Shown piece by piece: positions 25,201-33,361 of a DNA stretch of 64,000 nucleotides (positions are counted from its first letter, which is position 1; every line of letters starts with the position of its first letter). Position numbers and translations under genes: made by a program. Source of the DNA: Paenibacillus radicibacter (GTDB lineage: Bacteria; Bacillota; Bacilli; Paenibacillales; NBRC-103111). The notes under the pieces were generated by a model that did no database searches, had not been told where the DNA came from, and was given only the letters and a program-made list of their open reading frames with translations. The stretch covers positions 62,001 to 126,000 of the forward strand of contig NZ_JANQBC010000010.1 of NCBI RefSeq assembly GCF_024721995.1, written 5' to 3'.

Positions 25201-26613
25201 ATGCGCTTAAAAATGTACATACTTACGATTTGCATGGTACTTGTAGTAGCAGTATTACCCACGCGGGTAGATGCGGCTACTGAGGAAGTGAAATTTGAAG
25301 ATCCTGTGTTAGAGAAGGCTATTAGAAAATCACTGAATTTAAGAGAAGGGAAAGTATTAGACAATTTAACATTGCAGAGTTTACAGACCTTAAAACCTAT
25401 AAAGGAAGAAAAGATTAAGAGTCTTAAGGGTTTGGAGAAAGCGAGTAATTTGTTGAATTTAATTTTACCTGATCAAGAAATTGTGGATATCAGCCCACTT
25501 CAGGGTTTGGATAAATTAGAACTATTAATATTAAACAATAATCAAATTAAGAATATATGTCCGGCGGTAAATTTAACCCATCTATCTGATTTTGATGTAA
25601 GTAATAATCAAATTGAAAATATCGATTGTATGGAGCAATCAAAAGCATTCTTAGAACTTAGAGTTAATGGTAATCCAGTTGACGATATACAATCCATAAT
25701 TGACGTTAAGAACTTAAGAGAATTGAATATAGATCAATATAATTTGAATGATAAGTCACAAACGTTGTTGTCAAAACTAAGTTATTCTGGTGTTGTAATT
25801 AATCAACCACGTAATTATGGGCAATACGTATATGATTATTTAAGTGTGATCATTAATAATGATCGTGTACTTTTTGATAAGAAGGTATATGTGGAGGAAG
25901 ACATTGCTTTCGTGCAGTTGCGGCCACTCTTTGAAAAGTTAGGTTTTTCAGTAAAATGGGACGAAGCAACAAATAGTGTATCTGCTGATAAAGATGGAGT
26001 TCGATTGTTAATGAAAATCGATGATAAGATAGCAAAGCGTAATGGAACATCAATTGAAATGTCTAATGCACCAAGATTAATCGATGGATACTTGTTTATA
26101 CCGATTCAATTCGTCGCTGATGCAATTGGTCAAGACGTAGCCATTGATAAGGAATTGAAAAGATATTATTTTGTCTCACGTAGTAACAAAGTCATTGCTA
26201 GTAAGGATGGAAGTTCCCAAATAACTGTAAGTGGAAAGTGGATATATAAAGATTATGTGGGAGATGACAATACGTTATATTTTGAAAATAATGGAAGTAA
26301 AATTGTATTAAATGTCAAGCCCAAGCGAGGAGTTGGCTCACTAGATACATTTACAGAAACAGAAGTCAATTTCACGAAATTATTTAATGAATTGAACAAT
26401 GTTAGTGAGATCATATCTTTGAAAGTAAACGGATTAAATGCAAGGCAAATAACTTATAATGAAGAAAGATTATGGGGACCTACTCAAATTACCAAAACTT
26501 ATATTGAAGGTAAAAATAATTTCTATATCCTTGATTTTCTAACACTTGAAGAATACCAAGAACAGCTTATCAAAGAAGATAAAGAGATTCTTCAATCTTT
26601 CAAAGAAATTTAG
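25201..26613 (+). CDS. Secreted leucine-rich-repeat protein with copper-amine-oxidase-like domain
   Basis: An exported surface protein of 470 residues from ATG 25201. Residues 1-25 are a signal peptide (VLPTRVDAAT). Residues 30-200 hold internalin-like leucine-rich repeats (L-x-x-L-x-L-x-x-N-x-I pattern, for example LELLILNNNQIKNI and LSDFDVSNNQIENI). Residues 230-330 form a stalk domain (FVQLRPLFEKLGFSVKWDE, LFIPIQFVADAIG). The C-terminal 140 residues are unrecognised. The gene is clearly more AT-rich than its neighbours. GAAGGGGA lies 11 bases before the start. A promoter-like TTGTTA/TATGAT pair lies upstream near 25130-25160. Confidence 0.8.
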   Translation: MRLKMYILTICMVLVVAVLPTRVDAATEEVKFEDPVLEKAIRKSLNLREGKVLDNLTLQSLQTLKPIKEEKIKSLKGLEKASNLLNLILPDQEIVDISPLQGLDKLELLILNNNQIKNICPAVNLTHLSDFDVSNNQIENIDCMEQSKAFLELRVNGNPVDDIQSIIDVKNLRELNIDQYNLNDKSQTLLSKLSYSGVVINQPRNYGQYVYDYLSVIINNDRVLFDKKVYVEEDIAFVQLRPLFEKLGFSVKWDEATNSVSADKDGVRLLMKIDDKIAKRNGTSIEMSNAPRLIDGYLFIPIQFVADAIGQDVAIDKELKRYYFVSRSNKVIASKDGSSQITVSGKWIYKDYVGDDNTLYFENNGSKIVLNVKPKRGVGSLDTFTETEVNFTKLFNELNNVSEIISLKVNGLNARQITYNEERLWGPTQITKTYIEGKNNFYILDFLTLEEYQEQLIKEDKEILQSFKEI

Positions 26614-26637
26614 GATACTCCTGGTACCTAATAAACC

Positions 26638-26676
26638 AAGCCTCTCTCAACATATAATTGGGAGAGGCTTGTTATT
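26638..26676 (+). terminator. Intrinsic terminator after the LRR gene
   Basis: AAGCCTCTC and GAGAGGCTT (9 bp) around a 15-base loop, followed by GTTATTTG; the T tract is weak. Confidence 0.7.
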
Positions 26677-26773
26677 TGCTATATCCTTGCTACGGATACT
26701 TGTCACAACTTAAACGACTTAACGGTGGTATACTGTTTTAGTACTCAAATAATTTAGACAAGAAGATGATAAT

Positions 26774-28168
26774 GTGGATGCAAGTGGTCAAAGTTTAAAG
26801 CGTAAATCTGTCTATTTTCTAAATAAGTATTTTTCAGGCGAAGTATTGGATTACAAAAAGATTATATCCATTATTTTCCCTGTATTCGTCGATCAGGCTT
26901 TCATCATTCTAATGAGCTTGGTTAATACAGCAATGATCAGTTCCTCAGGAGTAGCTGCCGTCAGTGCAGTAAGTATGGTCGATTCGTTTAATTTCTTTCT
27001 TATTAATGTATTTATTGCAGTAGCAACAGGTGGAACGGTCATTGTCGCCCAGTATAAGGGTAGTGGCAATCACGATATGGTCTCGAAGGCAGCAGCACAA
27101 GCGATATCTGCGGTAACAATCCTGTCTGTTGTGATTAGCACAATCGTCATTATTCTGCACACGCCGACGTTAAACTTGTTGTTTGGTCGAGCTGATGCGG
27201 ATGTATTTGCGAATGCGAGGATATTCTTGATCGGAAGCTGTATCTCATTCCCATTCATTGCGATTTTCCAAGCGGTCACGGGTGCACTGCGAGGTGTAGG
27301 TGAGACGAAGGCATGTCTCGGATTATCTGTAATCATGAACATGACGTACTTACTGCTGAACATTTTGTTTATATCTGTCCTTGATATGGGTGTGATGGGG
27401 CTTGTCATCTCGATGATTACAGCTAGGGTGCTTGGGATGATTATTTCGATCACTTATTTAATGAAGTACAATCATACCTTGCGGTTTAGAATTACGAATG
27501 CAATCAAGCTTAACTTCTCGATTCTAAAAAAGATCATGATCATCGGCATTCCATTTGCTGCGGAGCAGATGTTCTTCAATGGCGGTAAGCTGCTGACGCA
27601 AACATTTATTGTGCAGCTAGGGACACTGGCGATTACAGCCAATGCTATTAGTGGTTCGATTGCGCTCTTGTTCCAGATTGGCGGTAACGCGCTGAGTATC
27701 ACGATTGTGACCGTTGTTGGACAGTGTATTGGAGGAAAGAATATAGCGGATGCAAGAAAGTTCGTGAAGTCGTTCATCGGATTAGCAACCGCGTTCTTCC
27801 TATTTGCAGCTGCAATCATTCTACCGTTATTCCCGTACATTATTCGGTTATTCTCCCCGCCTGAAGAGATTGTTCCTACGATCTTCGCGCTTATGGTGTT
27901 TATGGCGATTTCGCAGCCGTTCTTGTGGTCAATCAGCTTTATTATGCCTTCTGCCTTGCGTGCAGCAGGGGATTCCAACTTTACATCCATCACATCGCTT
28001 ATCACAATGTGGCTCGTTCGCGTTGTTCTGGGCTATGTGTTAGCGATAACGCTTGGTTACGGACTAATGGGGGTATGGATTGCAATGGTTGTCGAGTGGG
28101 GTATTCGAGGTGCAATCTTCACTTGGCGCTTTAAAGGTGAGAAGTGGTACAGTCGGAAATTGATCTAG
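26774..28168 (+). CDS. MATE-family efflux transporter
   Basis: A 464-residue multidrug and toxin extrusion protein with about 12 transmembrane helices in two homologous halves. The family region PVFVDQAFIILMSLVNTAMISSSG in helix 1 and GALRGVGETKACL near residue 175 are typical, and ALRAAGDSNFTSI is the second-half counterpart. It exports cationic drugs or metabolites using Na+ or H+. The frame begins at GTG 26774 with only a weak AGAAG ahead, so the exact start is not certain. It is monocistronic. Confidence 0.88.
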   Translation: MDASGQSLKRKSVYFLNKYFSGEVLDYKKIISIIFPVFVDQAFIILMSLVNTAMISSSGVAAVSAVSMVDSFNFFLINVFIAVATGGTVIVAQYKGSGNHDMVSKAAAQAISAVTILSVVISTIVIILHTPTLNLLFGRADADVFANARIFLIGSCISFPFIAIFQAVTGALRGVGETKACLGLSVIMNMTYLLLNILFISVLDMGVMGLVISMITARVLGMIISITYLMKYNHTLRFRITNAIKLNFSILKKIMIIGIPFAAEQMFFNGGKLLTQTFIVQLGTLAITANAISGSIALLFQIGGNALSITIVTVVGQCIGGKNIADARKFVKSFIGLATAFFLFAAAIILPLFPYIIRLFSPPEEIVPTIFALMVFMAISQPFLWSISFIMPSALRAAGDSNFTSITSLITMWLVRVVLGYVLAITLGYGLMGVWIAMVVEWGIRGAIFTWRFKGEKWYSRKLI

Positions 28169-28210
28169 AAGTTGATTTAATAGAGGTGTAAGATCTAATA
28201 GAGGTATATA

Positions 28211-28247
28211 AGCTTGTGTCTACTGCATGTAGATACTGGCTTTTTTT
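28211..28247 (+). terminator. Intrinsic terminator after the MATE gene
   Basis: GTGTCTAC-TGCAT-GTAGATAC, extended by AGC/GCT, followed by TTTTTTT. A short direct repeat TAATAGAGGT lies just upstream (28179-28205). Confidence 0.75.
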
Positions 28248-28311
28248 GTATACGAGGCTATCGGTGTAAGTGTATAATTCTGGATAAATGCATGCTGGTT
28301 GGAAGGGTGAA

Positions 28312-29772
28312 ATGGTATTGAATAATCCGATCTTATCTGTACATTGGAACGAACAAAGTCCCATTATTGACGAGCTACTGAAATCTTCTGAATCGATGTC
28401 GATTCATTCATTGAAACAAGGCTTTGAAGCAGAAGTGATAGAGGTTCGCTCGGGTACTAGGAGCTTTATTCTCAAAATGTGGAATAAATCATCCAATCCG
28501 AATATTGCGCTGCAATATGAATTGCTGTACACATTATTCGAACAAGGGATTGCAGTCTCCAATCCCGTAGGTTGGGGGAGGTTGGGAGATGTCCAAGTGC
28601 TCCTAACGTCTAATGATGGTGCTCCACTTAATTACTTAAATAACGACATCATGACTGAATTTGCACATATATTGTCTGCCATACATCGTGCGGATGTGAA
28701 CGCGATTGAGCAGCTTCCTAAGCATGATTTCATTAGTTACTTCTTCTATAACGTTCACCTATATCCTGATATAGAACTGGCCTTACATCAGCTTCTTCCA
28801 CTTGTTCAATTACAGCAAGATTGCTTGATTCATGGTGACTTTCATCTAGGAAATATCGTGGGTGAGCAAGGTAAGTTTAAGATCATTGATTGGACGAATG
28901 CGCAGTATGGTGATCCTAGGTACGATCTGGCATGGTCTTGTGTGGTGATTCGAATATTCGTCTCGGAGCGTTATGCAGATAGCCTTCAACGTGCTTATAT
29001 GCTAGAACATTCACTAGATGAGGAGACGTTCGAACAATTTACAGCACTTGCACTTCTCAGACTACTATTCTTGCATCGTAGAAAAGATGTGACCTTAAAA
29101 TCTGTACAAGTGGACAAGCTGAGGACGCATCTGATGCGCAATCGCTGGCTGCAACAAAATGAATTTGAGGGATTCCGAGCGAAGAAGATAAGGAATGACG
29201 AAGGTATGAATATCGACGTGATATACGGACAGTTTCCGATTCTAAAGTCAGATAAACTGGTACTGAAAAAAGTAGAGGAATCGCATCTGGATGACGTATT
29301 CGCGATCTATGATAATGACAACGTATTCGAGTATTGCGGGATTATTCCGAAGCATAACAAAGCAACAGTGAAGAGCATGATCGGCCATTTCGAGCGGGAT
29401 TATAACAAACGTTCGAGCGTGAAGTGGGGCATTTTTCAGCAGGAAGATCCGGGTCGATTGGTAGGCATTATTGAAGCGATGGAGTTTAATCAAAAAGTAA
29501 ATAGTGTGACGATAGGTTACTTTTTAGTGGAAAAGAGTTGGGGACAAGGCATTGCGACAGAGGCTGTACGCATCTTAGTTGATTTCCTGTTTAGGGATGT
29601 CGGTGTAAATCGGATTCAGGCGGAAGTGATGCCAGCAAATGATGGATCAAAGAAAGTACTACTGAAGAACGGTTTCTCTTATGAAGGTACTTTGCGCCAA
29701 GCGACTTTGTGGTCAGGCAAAGGAGTAGTAGATTTGGAGATATATAGCTTGCTGCAAGGGGATGTTAGTTAG
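28312..29772 (+). CDS. Phosphotransferase (APH fold)-GNAT acetyltransferase fusion
   Basis: A 486-residue two-domain enzyme. Residues 1-285 are an aminoglycoside-phosphotransferase-like kinase fold with the catalytic loop CLIHGDFHLGN and the metal-binding FKIIDWTNAQYGDPRYDLAW. Residues 305-486 are a RimJ/RimL-type GNAT with LRKVEE-like start (LVLKKVEESHLDD) and acetyl-CoA loop EKSWGQGIATEAV. The order kinase then acetyltransferase is the reverse of the known AAC(6')-APH(2'') resistance enzyme, and sequence motifs do not point to aminoglycosides, so substrates are unknown. ATG 28312 has GGAAGGG 5-6 bases upstream; ATG 28288 precedes that site. Confidence 0.82.
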   Translation: MVLNNPILSVHWNEQSPIIDELLKSSESMSIHSLKQGFEAEVIEVRSGTRSFILKMWNKSSNPNIALQYELLYTLFEQGIAVSNPVGWGRLGDVQVLLTSNDGAPLNYLNNDIMTEFAHILSAIHRADVNAIEQLPKHDFISYFFYNVHLYPDIELALHQLLPLVQLQQDCLIHGDFHLGNIVGEQGKFKIIDWTNAQYGDPRYDLAWSCVVIRIFVSERYADSLQRAYMLEHSLDEETFEQFTALALLRLLFLHRRKDVTLKSVQVDKLRTHLMRNRWLQQNEFEGFRAKKIRNDEGMNIDVIYGQFPILKSDKLVLKKVEESHLDDVFAIYDNDNVFEYCGIIPKHNKATVKSMIGHFERDYNKRSSVKWGIFQQEDPGRLVGIIEAMEFNQKVNSVTIGYFLVEKSWGQGIATEAVRILVDFLFRDVGVNRIQAEVMPANDGSKKVLLKNGFSYEGTLRQATLWSGKGVVDLEIYSLLQGDVS

Positions 29773-29793
29773 CAGAATAGTAATCCACAAAAA

Positions 29794-29829
29794 AACAAGC
29801 TTTCCTAAATGAACTTAGGAAAGCTTGTT
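29794..29829. terminator. Bidirectional terminator between the fusion gene and the convergent Nudix gene
   Basis: Perfect 15-bp hairpin AACAAGCTTTCCTAA-ATGAAC-TTAGGAAAGCTTGTT with an A run before it. The stop codon of the minus-strand Nudix gene lies inside it. Confidence 0.88.
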
Positions 29830-30216
29830 GATGTTATATAAGTGATCCAGAATCATCTGCGTAGCAGGCGATACCTGATCTCGATCTGCATGTGTTAGCC
29901 ATGCTAATTCCTCAATCTCAGACGCAGGGCACAGTTCACCTTCATAATCGGCATAATAGCAAGTCATTTGCACCTGTGTACCGGCTGCCTTCCCATCTGC
30001 TGTAGCAACGAAAGTTCCGAAATGTACGATCGTATCCGGCTTAATCTGAACCGAAAGTTCTTCTTGGATCTCGCGAATAAGCGTCTCTTGGTCGGTTTCG
30101 CCAGGGTCTCTTTTACCACCAGGAATATAGAAGCTGCTCTTCCCTTTGGAACGTGCGCCTAGAACTCGACCGTTCTCGATGTGAATCCATGCGATTTTAT
30201 CAATTATAGCTGTCAT
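29815..30216 (-). CDS. Nudix hydrolase
   Basis: A 133-residue pyrophosphohydrolase. The Nudix box reads GGKRDPGETDQETLIREIQEEL (G-x5-E-x7-REUxEE), at about residues 33-54, preceded by FYIPGGK. Substrate class (nucleotide, ADP-ribose or CoA derivative) cannot be told. AGAGGG precedes the ATG. It is divergent from a second Nudix gene that starts 124 bases away. Confidence 0.88.
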   Translation of the reverse strand: MTAIIDKIAWIHIENGRVLGARSKGKSSFYIPGGKRDPGETDQETLIREIQEELSVQIKPDTIVHFGTFVATADGKAAGTQVQMTCYYADYEGELCPASEIEELAWLTHADRDQVSPATQMILDHLYNINKLS

Positions 30217-30339
30217 TGAGCAATCCCTCTTTAATTGTTTTTTACCATGATTATATCACTTTACGAATGTTACAATGACGAAGATAGGTTCATTATAGAG
30301 ATAATTAATTATTTTATAAAAAATAAAGGTGGAATCATC

Positions 30340-30762
30340 ATGTTTATCGTGAATGTTGAAGGTGCTGTATGCCAAGATGGCAAATGGCTATTAATCACTA
30401 GAAGTATGAAAGAAGAGCATGCGGGTGGAACATTGTCTCTAGTTGGCGGTAAAGTCGATCTCGAAGGATTCTCACAAGATATATTGGAGAGAACGGTGAA
30501 GCGCGAGATTGAGGAAGAAGTTGGGGTTACGGTGAAAGCTGAGGTCAAGTTCGTATATAGTTCTTCCTTCGTCGCGGGTGAGGATTGCCATGTGATTAAC
30601 ATTGTGTTCCTGTGCGAATATGCAGAAGGAACAGCACATAGTAAAAGTCCAGACGAGGTCGAAGCGGTGCATTGGCTCACGGTGGAAGAAGTAATGCGTC
30701 ACCACAAAGCACCAGAGTGGACGAAAGAGAGCGTGCGTAGAGCGGCAGAGGTGGCACTATGA
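30340..30762 (+). CDS. Nudix hydrolase, probable nucleotide-sanitising type
   Basis: A 140-residue Nudix protein. The box is SLVGGKVDLEGFSQDILERTVKREIEEEVGV; the spacing between the first Glu and REIEEE is a few residues longer than the strict consensus but the catalytic helix is intact. ATG 30340 follows AAAGGTGG; the longer frame upstream to 30235 has no ribosome binding site. It overlaps the next GNAT gene by 4 bases (ATGA) and is translationally coupled to it. Confidence 0.85.
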   Translation: MFIVNVEGAVCQDGKWLLITRSMKEEHAGGTLSLVGGKVDLEGFSQDILERTVKREIEEEVGVTVKAEVKFVYSSSFVAGEDCHVINIVFLCEYAEGTAHSKSPDEVEAVHWLTVEEVMRHHKAPEWTKESVRRAAEVAL

Positions 30763-31571
30763 ACTTGACCAGAGAAGCATTGTCGAACCTCGTTCGAGAC
30801 AATTTTATTTATAAAAATACGTATCTCGCAGAGCGTACGGACAGTATGGATGTGCAAGTGACGGCTGGGTATGTCCGAGTAGACTCTGGACTTCGGTCAG
30901 ATACGTTTAACGTCATCGTCCCTCTGGAAAAAGAGCTGAAAGCTTTAGATGGAGTTCACATTGCTAATGCACTTCATTATTTGACAGGACAAAATAAGCC
31001 GATGGCGCTCTGGACGTGGGAAGATCGTAATGGTAGTACGTGTGAAACGTTGCAAGACTTAGGTCTGATCGCTGCTGAAACCAATATTGCGATGGCTGCT
31101 AAGCTGGCGGAAATGGATATGAGCGCAGGGATGCCCGAACATTTTCAAATTAGAGAGGTACGTAGTAAAGAAGATATTAAGTTATTCGGTGATGTGTTAG
31201 CCTCCTTATTCGGTGAGTCGGAGGAAGCGGTGAATGTCCGAGGATATTATAACGTTACTTCGGAATTACTCCTAGAATCGGATTCTGCTATGCAGCTGTA
31301 TATTGGATGCGTTGGTCTAGATGCTGTGGCTACGGGGACGCTTGTGATCGCTGACAATTCGGTTGGGATCTATGATATTGCAACAAGAGAAGAATATCGG
31401 GGTAAGGGGTATGGCTCTGCAATGTTTAGTTATTTGGTTGAGGCAGCAAAGGGGAAAGCCCCTGAATATTGCGTGCTTCAAGCGTCTGCAGATGGGATTA
31501 ACATTTATAAGCGAGCAGGATTTGAAGAGGTCTGTGAAGTGACTGTTTATGAAAAAATAATGAAATTCTGA
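30759..31571 (+). CDS. GNAT-family N-acetyltransferase
   Basis: A 270-residue protein. The C-terminal half is a GNAT domain with the acetyl-CoA loop REEYRGKGYGSAMFSYLVEAA (Q/R-x-x-G-x-G/A) near residue 215 and a closing INIYKRAGFEEV. The N-terminal 130 residues form a divergent second lobe, as in tandem-GNAT enzymes. The substrate is unknown. The start overlaps the Nudix stop. Confidence 0.85.
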   Translation: MNLTREALSNLVRDNFIYKNTYLAERTDSMDVQVTAGYVRVDSGLRSDTFNVIVPLEKELKALDGVHIANALHYLTGQNKPMALWTWEDRNGSTCETLQDLGLIAAETNIAMAAKLAEMDMSAGMPEHFQIREVRSKEDIKLFGDVLASLFGESEEAVNVRGYYNVTSELLLESDSAMQLYIGCVGLDAVATGTLVIADNSVGIYDIATREEYRGKGYGSAMFSYLVEAAKGKAPEYCVLQASADGINIYKRAGFEEVCEVTVYEKIMKF

Positions 31572-31652
31572 AATGAACCATTGACCTTCTCGTTACGTCA
31601 ACTTTTATTCTAGAATCGAAAGCAGTTGAACATATCGAAGGAGGCACATACC

Positions 31653-32339
31653 ATGCCAGATCACACATCTATTTATTTGAACGAAGCGGAAAAGTACCAC
31701 TTACTCATTTCCAAGCAGCCGAAGCTTGCTAAGATTATCGGAGAAATTCAAGCTTATGAAGGATTGGATATCGTCGACATGGGGGCAGGTTCAGGACGAT
31801 TGACGACTGTGTTAGTACCTGATGCTAGGACGATTATCGCGCTTGATCAATCCCAAGCTATGTTAGATGAAACAGCCGAGAAACTAATGGATGCAGGGCT
31901 TATGAATTGGAAAATAGCCGTTGCTGACCATCGCAAGCTGCCTGTAGCAGATCAGAGTGCAGACTTGATTGTCGCAGGGTGGACGATATGTTATCTTGTG
32001 CAATCGGGTTTGCCGCAATGGAAGCAAAATTTAGAAGAAATTATGCTAGAAATGAAGCGGGTTCTGCGTCCCGGAGGGACGATTATTATTTTCGAAACGA
32101 TGGGAACTGGTTATGAAACCCCGAACCCTCCTGATTTTCTAATAGAATACTACGCAAGTCTAGTTGCAGACTATGGGTTCGCACACAAATGGATGAGAAC
32201 GGATTATCAGTTCGACAGTGTGGAGCAGGCTGTGGAATTAACGAAGTTCTTCTTTAGTACAGAGCTTGCGGATCAAGTTCGTAAGGATAATAAGGCGCAA
32301 GTTCCGGAGTGTGCAGGGATATGGTGGCTTCATGTCTAG
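31653..32339 (+). CDS. Class I SAM-dependent methyltransferase
   Basis: A 228-residue methyltransferase. Motif I is VDMGAGSGRLT (about residue 46), the acidic residue ending strand 2 is in IIALDQSQAML, and the post-motif region ADLIVAGWTICYLV with LEEIMLEMKRVLRPGGTIIIFE is typical of Methyltransf_11. The substrate is unknown. AAGGAGG sits 7 bases before ATG 31653; a TTG 27 bases upstream precedes that site and is unlikely. Confidence 0.85.
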   Translation: MPDHTSIYLNEAEKYHLLISKQPKLAKIIGEIQAYEGLDIVDMGAGSGRLTTVLVPDARTIIALDQSQAMLDETAEKLMDAGLMNWKIAVADHRKLPVADQSADLIVAGWTICYLVQSGLPQWKQNLEEIMLEMKRVLRPGGTIIIFETMGTGYETPNPPDFLIEYYASLVADYGFAHKWMRTDYQFDSVEQAVELTKFFFSTELADQVRKDNKAQVPECAGIWWLHV

Positions 32340-32366
32340 CGTCTAGTGGAAGGTAGTTGATGACGA

Positions 32367-33113
32367 ATGAACACACAGGAATATAAGAAATTTTACGATG
32401 AAGTCGGTAGGGAAATTGGTTGGGATTTTAGCAAATTGAAAATCTCGCAAGAAGGTGTGAAGTGGGATTTCTATAAGGAAGTGGTAGAGGCGTGCAAACC
32501 GACAGATGTGCTGCTTGATGTGGGTACAGGTGGTGGAGAAGCGCTATTATCGATTGCAGATCAGGCGCAGCTGCTTATTGGTATTGATCTATCAGCGGGG
32601 ATGATCGAGACGGCGAAGCGCAATTTACAGCTTGCTGATATTCACAATGTACGTTTCTTGGAAATGGACGTGAATCAACTCATGTTCCCCGATCATTTTT
32701 TCCAAGTGATATCTTGCAGGCAATCGGTGTTTAATGCTAGGGAAGTTACAAGGGTATTAACGAATGACGGGGTATTCTTTACCCAACAAGTGCGTGAGAA
32801 TGATAAGTTGAATTTGAAAATGGCATTCGGCAGGGGGCAGGCATACGGAACACCTGCAGGTACATTGCAGAATCAGTATGTGAATGAACTGCGCAAAGCG
32901 GGATTAGCAGATATTCAGGTGCTCGAATACGATGCCGCAGAATACTACGAGACATCAGAGGACTTAATCTTCCTTCTTAAACATACGCCGATTATTCCGA
33001 ATTTCGGTAAGGAAGAGCGAGATTTCGAGATACTAGAGCAGTTTATTAAGGAGAATAAGACCGATAAGGGGATTCGCACGAATTCGGCTAGGTTTATGAT
33101 TGTGGCGAGGTGA
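32367..33113 (+). CDS. Class I SAM-dependent methyltransferase
   Basis: A 248-residue methyltransferase with motif I LLDVGTGGGEALL (about residue 48), LIGIDLSAGMIETAKRN and VRFLEMDVNQLMFPDHFFQVISC. The C-terminal part (AEYYETSEDLIFLLKHTPIIPNF) resembles an uncharacterised family of small-molecule or RNA methyltransferases. The ribosome binding site is weak (GGAAGG 13 bases away), so translation may depend on the preceding methyltransferase gene 27 bases upstream. It is the last gene before the CRISPR leader. Confidence 0.82.
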   Translation: MNTQEYKKFYDEVGREIGWDFSKLKISQEGVKWDFYKEVVEACKPTDVLLDVGTGGGEALLSIADQAQLLIGIDLSAGMIETAKRNLQLADIHNVRFLEMDVNQLMFPDHFFQVISCRQSVFNAREVTRVLTNDGVFFTQQVRENDKLNLKMAFGRGQAYGTPAGTLQNQYVNELRKAGLADIQVLEYDAAEYYETSEDLIFLLKHTPIIPNFGKEERDFEILEQFIKENKTDKGIRTNSARFMIVAR

Positions 33114-33361
33114 TTTAATACATTATTTAATTTATAATGAGAATTATAGGTTGATACAGGAACAGAGAGGTCAACTATTCGGTGCGAATGTAAAGCTTAC
33201 ATGTTTTTACTAGGTGATTCGCACCACTTATTTACCAATTGATTACATTTATTAATCATTGAAAGTTAAGTGAATTTGATTAGTTCAATTATGTCGGCTG
33301 TTTTTCACGTGGATTTTACAGAAAAATGATCAAAAAAGTTGATTTTTGATCATTTTTCGCT
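33114..33361 (+). promoter_or_regulatory. Leader of CRISPR array 1
   Basis: An AT-rich non-coding leader. It contains an inverted repeat GGTGCGAAT...ATTCGCACC (33181-33225) that is also present in the array 2 leader at a similar distance from the first repeat. It ends in a perfect 15-bp hairpin (arms 33322-33336 and 33343-33357, AAAAATGATCAAAAA and complement) followed by CGCT and the first repeat. Transcription and new-spacer insertion are expected at this end. Confidence 0.8.

Noticed and set aside
28312-29772. Aminoglycoside resistance enzyme
   Set aside because: Fold-level similarity only; domain order and motifs do not match characterised resistance enzymes.
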